Assembly (NCBI RefSeq): GCF_010975035.1
Contig: NZ_JAAIUV010000011.1
Coordinates: 35,251 to 99,250, forward strand
DNA: 64,000 nucleotides
Source of the DNA: Neobacillus thermocopriae
Lineage (GTDB): Bacteria; Bacillota; Bacilli; Bacillales; Cytobacillaceae
Direction: 5' to 3'
The translations under genes were made by a program, and so were the position numbers. The notes below the pieces were generated by a model, which saw only the letters and a program-made list of their open reading frames with translations, made no database searches and was not told the origin of the DNA. Positions 62,765 to 64,000 of this stretch are shown here, piece by piece. The first letter of the stretch is position 1. Every line of letters starts with the position of its first letter.

Positions 62765-63325
62765 TCAAAAATCGACTTGTTTCATCTGCTCTTCTTCGAC
62801 AATCATTTGTAGATCATAAAATGTGATAAGGTCGATAGGGTATTCATTATTTTCCTGATATTTCAATCCTAATTCAAATATATATTTAGGAGTCCCCTCT
62901 TTATCCTGATCATATAGCAATAACAGTCCATCTGATTTTTCAATCATAAATTGATTTTTCAAGCGTAATTGCCACGGATTTTCATACTTTTTTTTGGTTA
63001 CCGAATTAACAAAATCAGCTTGTGCCAAAATAGTATGATACCACTCCTGGTTGTTATCGTTCCAAGATGCTTCTTGTTCTAAAAATGGAGTAATAATCGC
63101 CAACTTAAGATCCGGATATTGAACCTTTAGGTCAAGAACAACCTCTGCGGCCCAAAGTTCTGCCCCTAGTTGTCCGCTGATCAATATCCATTCCAAACCT
63201 TCATCAATTTTTGACTGCAAAGCCTTCTTAAACGCAGCTTTTATGTAATAAACGGCTGGATCGTTATTTTTAAATATACCTAATTCAAATGGTTTATATC
63301 CTGATATGGCTAATACCTTAATCAA
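62765..63325 (-). CDS. ypsA: YpsA, SLOG-superfamily protein (DUF1273)
   Basis: 186 residues from TTG (MIKVLAISGYKPFELGIF) with AAGGAGG upstream; a 27-codon extension is rejected. SLOG features: AISGYKP, WILISGQLGAELWAA and ITPFLEQEASW, with a YDQDKEGTPKY tail. Linked to cell division and FtsZ regulation together with gpsB, its neighbour. Confidence 0.93.
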   Translation of the reverse strand: MIKVLAISGYKPFELGIFKNNDPAVYYIKAAFKKALQSKIDEGLEWILISGQLGAELWAAEVVLDLKVQYPDLKLAIITPFLEQEASWNDNNQEWYHTILAQADFVNSVTKKKYENPWQLRLKNQFMIEKSDGLLLLYDQDKEGTPKYIFELGLKYQENNEYPIDLITFYDLQMIVEEEQMKQVDF

Positions 63326-63409
63326 GGACGGCCTCCTTAATAAAATTATTGATAATTGGACAAACCTTTTTTTAAATTTAGCATAACATATTAATAAATA
63401 ATACATGAA

Positions 63410-63437
63410 TAAAAAACAAGGGCTAAATAGCCCTTGT
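63410..63437 (-). terminator. Orphan minus-strand terminator next to the IS end
   Basis: Arms ACAAGGGCT/AGCCCTTGT (63416-63424, 63429-63437) followed on the minus strand by TTTTTTATTC. It must have served a minus-strand gene to the right, where the IS now lies. Confidence 0.75.
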
Positions 63438-63442
63438 CAGAC

Positions 63443-63479
63443 TGTCGACAAAATCCTTTTTTAAAGGATTTTGTCGACA
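63443..63479 (+). mobile_element. Left-end hairpin of an IS1182-family insertion sequence
   Basis: 17-bp perfect arms TGTCGACAAAATCCTTT / AAAGGATTTTGTCGACA with a 3-nt loop, then a T-run on the plus strand. Placed about 45 bp before the transposase start. It may be part of the terminal repeat and at the same time block outside transcription into the transposase, as in many IS. Confidence 0.65.
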
Positions 63480-63522
63480 TTTTTTGTATAATTATGTTAT
63501 AGAATATCGAGGTGATATTGAA

Positions 63523-64000
63523 ATGCTTACTAAAAATACACAAGTAAATCGAGATCAATTAGAAATGATTACTTTAGACCAGCTGGTTCCTGAAAATCAC
63601 TTGGTTCGTAAGATAGAAGCTGCTATTGATTTTTCATTTATATATAAATTAGTTGAGAATATGTATTCATCTGAACGTGGTCGTCCAAGTATTGACCCTG
63701 TTGTATTAATTAAGATGGCTTTTATTCAATATACCTTCGGTATTCGCTCTATGCGCAAAACTATTGAAGAAATTGAAACAAATCTTGCTTATCGTTGGTT
63801 CTTAGGTTTTGGGTTTCATGATAAAGTCCCCCACTTCTCAACCTTCGGAAAAAACTATGAAAGACGTTTCAAGGATACAGATCTATTTCAAAAAATCTTC
63901 TACCGCATTCTAAAAGAAGCTTCTGATAAAAAGTTGATTAGTGCTGAACATGTATTTATTGATTCTACGCATGTTAAAGCAAGTGCAAATAAACGTAAAT
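63523..64000 (+). CDS. IS1182-family transposase, 3' end cut off by window
   Basis: 159 residues visible (MLTKNTQVNRDQLEMITLDQLVPENHLVRKI). The N-terminal domain with SIDPVVLIKMAFIQYTFGIRSMRKTIEEI and the first catalytic Asp in HVFIDSTHVKASANKRK are typical of IS1182. ATG after GAGGTGATATTGAA. The element was inserted between ypsA and the gene that used to be upstream. Confidence 0.9.
   Translation, partial: MLTKNTQVNRDQLEMITLDQLVPENHLVRKIEAAIDFSFIYKLVENMYSSERGRPSIDPVVLIKMAFIQYTFGIRSMRKTIEEIETNLAYRWFLGFGFHDKVPHFSTFGKNYERRFKDTDLFQKIFYRILKEASDKKLISAEHVFIDSTHVKASANKRK

Noticed and set aside
1..64000. CRISPR arrays, tRNA genes, prophage
   Set aside because: No regularly spaced repeats, no tRNA-like GGTTCGAATCC arm with cloverleaf, and no phage structural genes were seen on either strand.

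Overview
The window is a 64 kb piece of a low-GC, spore-forming Firmicute chromosome, most likely a Bacillaceae genome in or near Bacillus/Neobacillus. The basis is gene content and order: many neighbours match the yp-, yod-, yce- and yui-named genes of Bacillus subtilis (ypmQ-ypmR-ypmS-msrAB, thyB-dfrA, ypgQ/yfmR/ypgR/brxA, ypeP-ypeQ, ypcP-ypbR-ypbQ-bcsA, ypvA-ypsC-rnpB-gpsB-ypsA). There is also an SspL-like spore protein and a type B RNase P RNA. Most genes lie on the minus strand. No tRNA, 16S/23S rRNA, CRISPR array or prophage is seen. One IS1182-family transposase is cut by the right edge, and a sigma-54 activator is cut by the left edge.

Layout. 1-6.3 kb: lysine (beta-lysine) catabolic kam/yod operon with its sigma-54-type regulator. 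6.5-13.3 kb: KtrB/D potassium channel, spore-coat-like YjcZ peptide, DUF502 protein, MsrA/MsrB, YpmS-R-Q and an MBL hydrolase. 13.5-17.0 kb: biofilm amyloid locus (CalY/TasA, TapA, SipW and an LPXTG-anchored relative) divergent from a SinR repressor and separated from it by an array of SinR-like boxes. 17-20.2 kb: TatAC, a decayed gene, DfrA and thymidylate synthase. 20.3-27.5 kb: an M34-like secreted metalloprotease and the TerD/TelA/YceG/TerC envelope-stress cluster, which has two textbook sigma-W-type promoters. 27.6-43.5 kb: housekeeping genes (bacilliredoxin, YpgR, ABC-F, DegV, formate-THF ligase, MetA, MntR, TopB, Csp, RNase H-like, YuiD). 43.6-51.4 kb: SspL, 5'-3' exonuclease, sulfurtransferase, double dynamin and alkylpyrone synthase/methylase.

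52-58.3 kb is the most interesting accessory part: a ba3-type oxidase (small subunit, CbaA, CbaB), three DUF2249 proteins, a zinc-ribbon peptide, an NnrS/oxidase-I-like membrane protein and a DUF59 protein. Three separate promoters here each carry a CRP/FNR-family palindrome (GTGA-N6-TCAC or one mismatch from it) centred exactly 41.5 bp upstream of the start predicted from a -10 hexamer. This argues that all three transcripts form one oxygen- or NO-responsive regulon, probably under Fnr. 58.6-63.3 kb holds the DinG-type helicase, rRNA methylase, RNase P RNA, GpsB and YpsA.

Items that standard ORF calling would miss: a 26-residue membrane peptide under two Fur boxes (49590-49670), a 39-residue zinc-ribbon peptide (51616-51735), a DUF3892-like gene that seems to start at CTG (36369), the SspL-like gene (43604), the YjcZ-like peptide (7898), and a pseudogene with three lesions (18315-18555).
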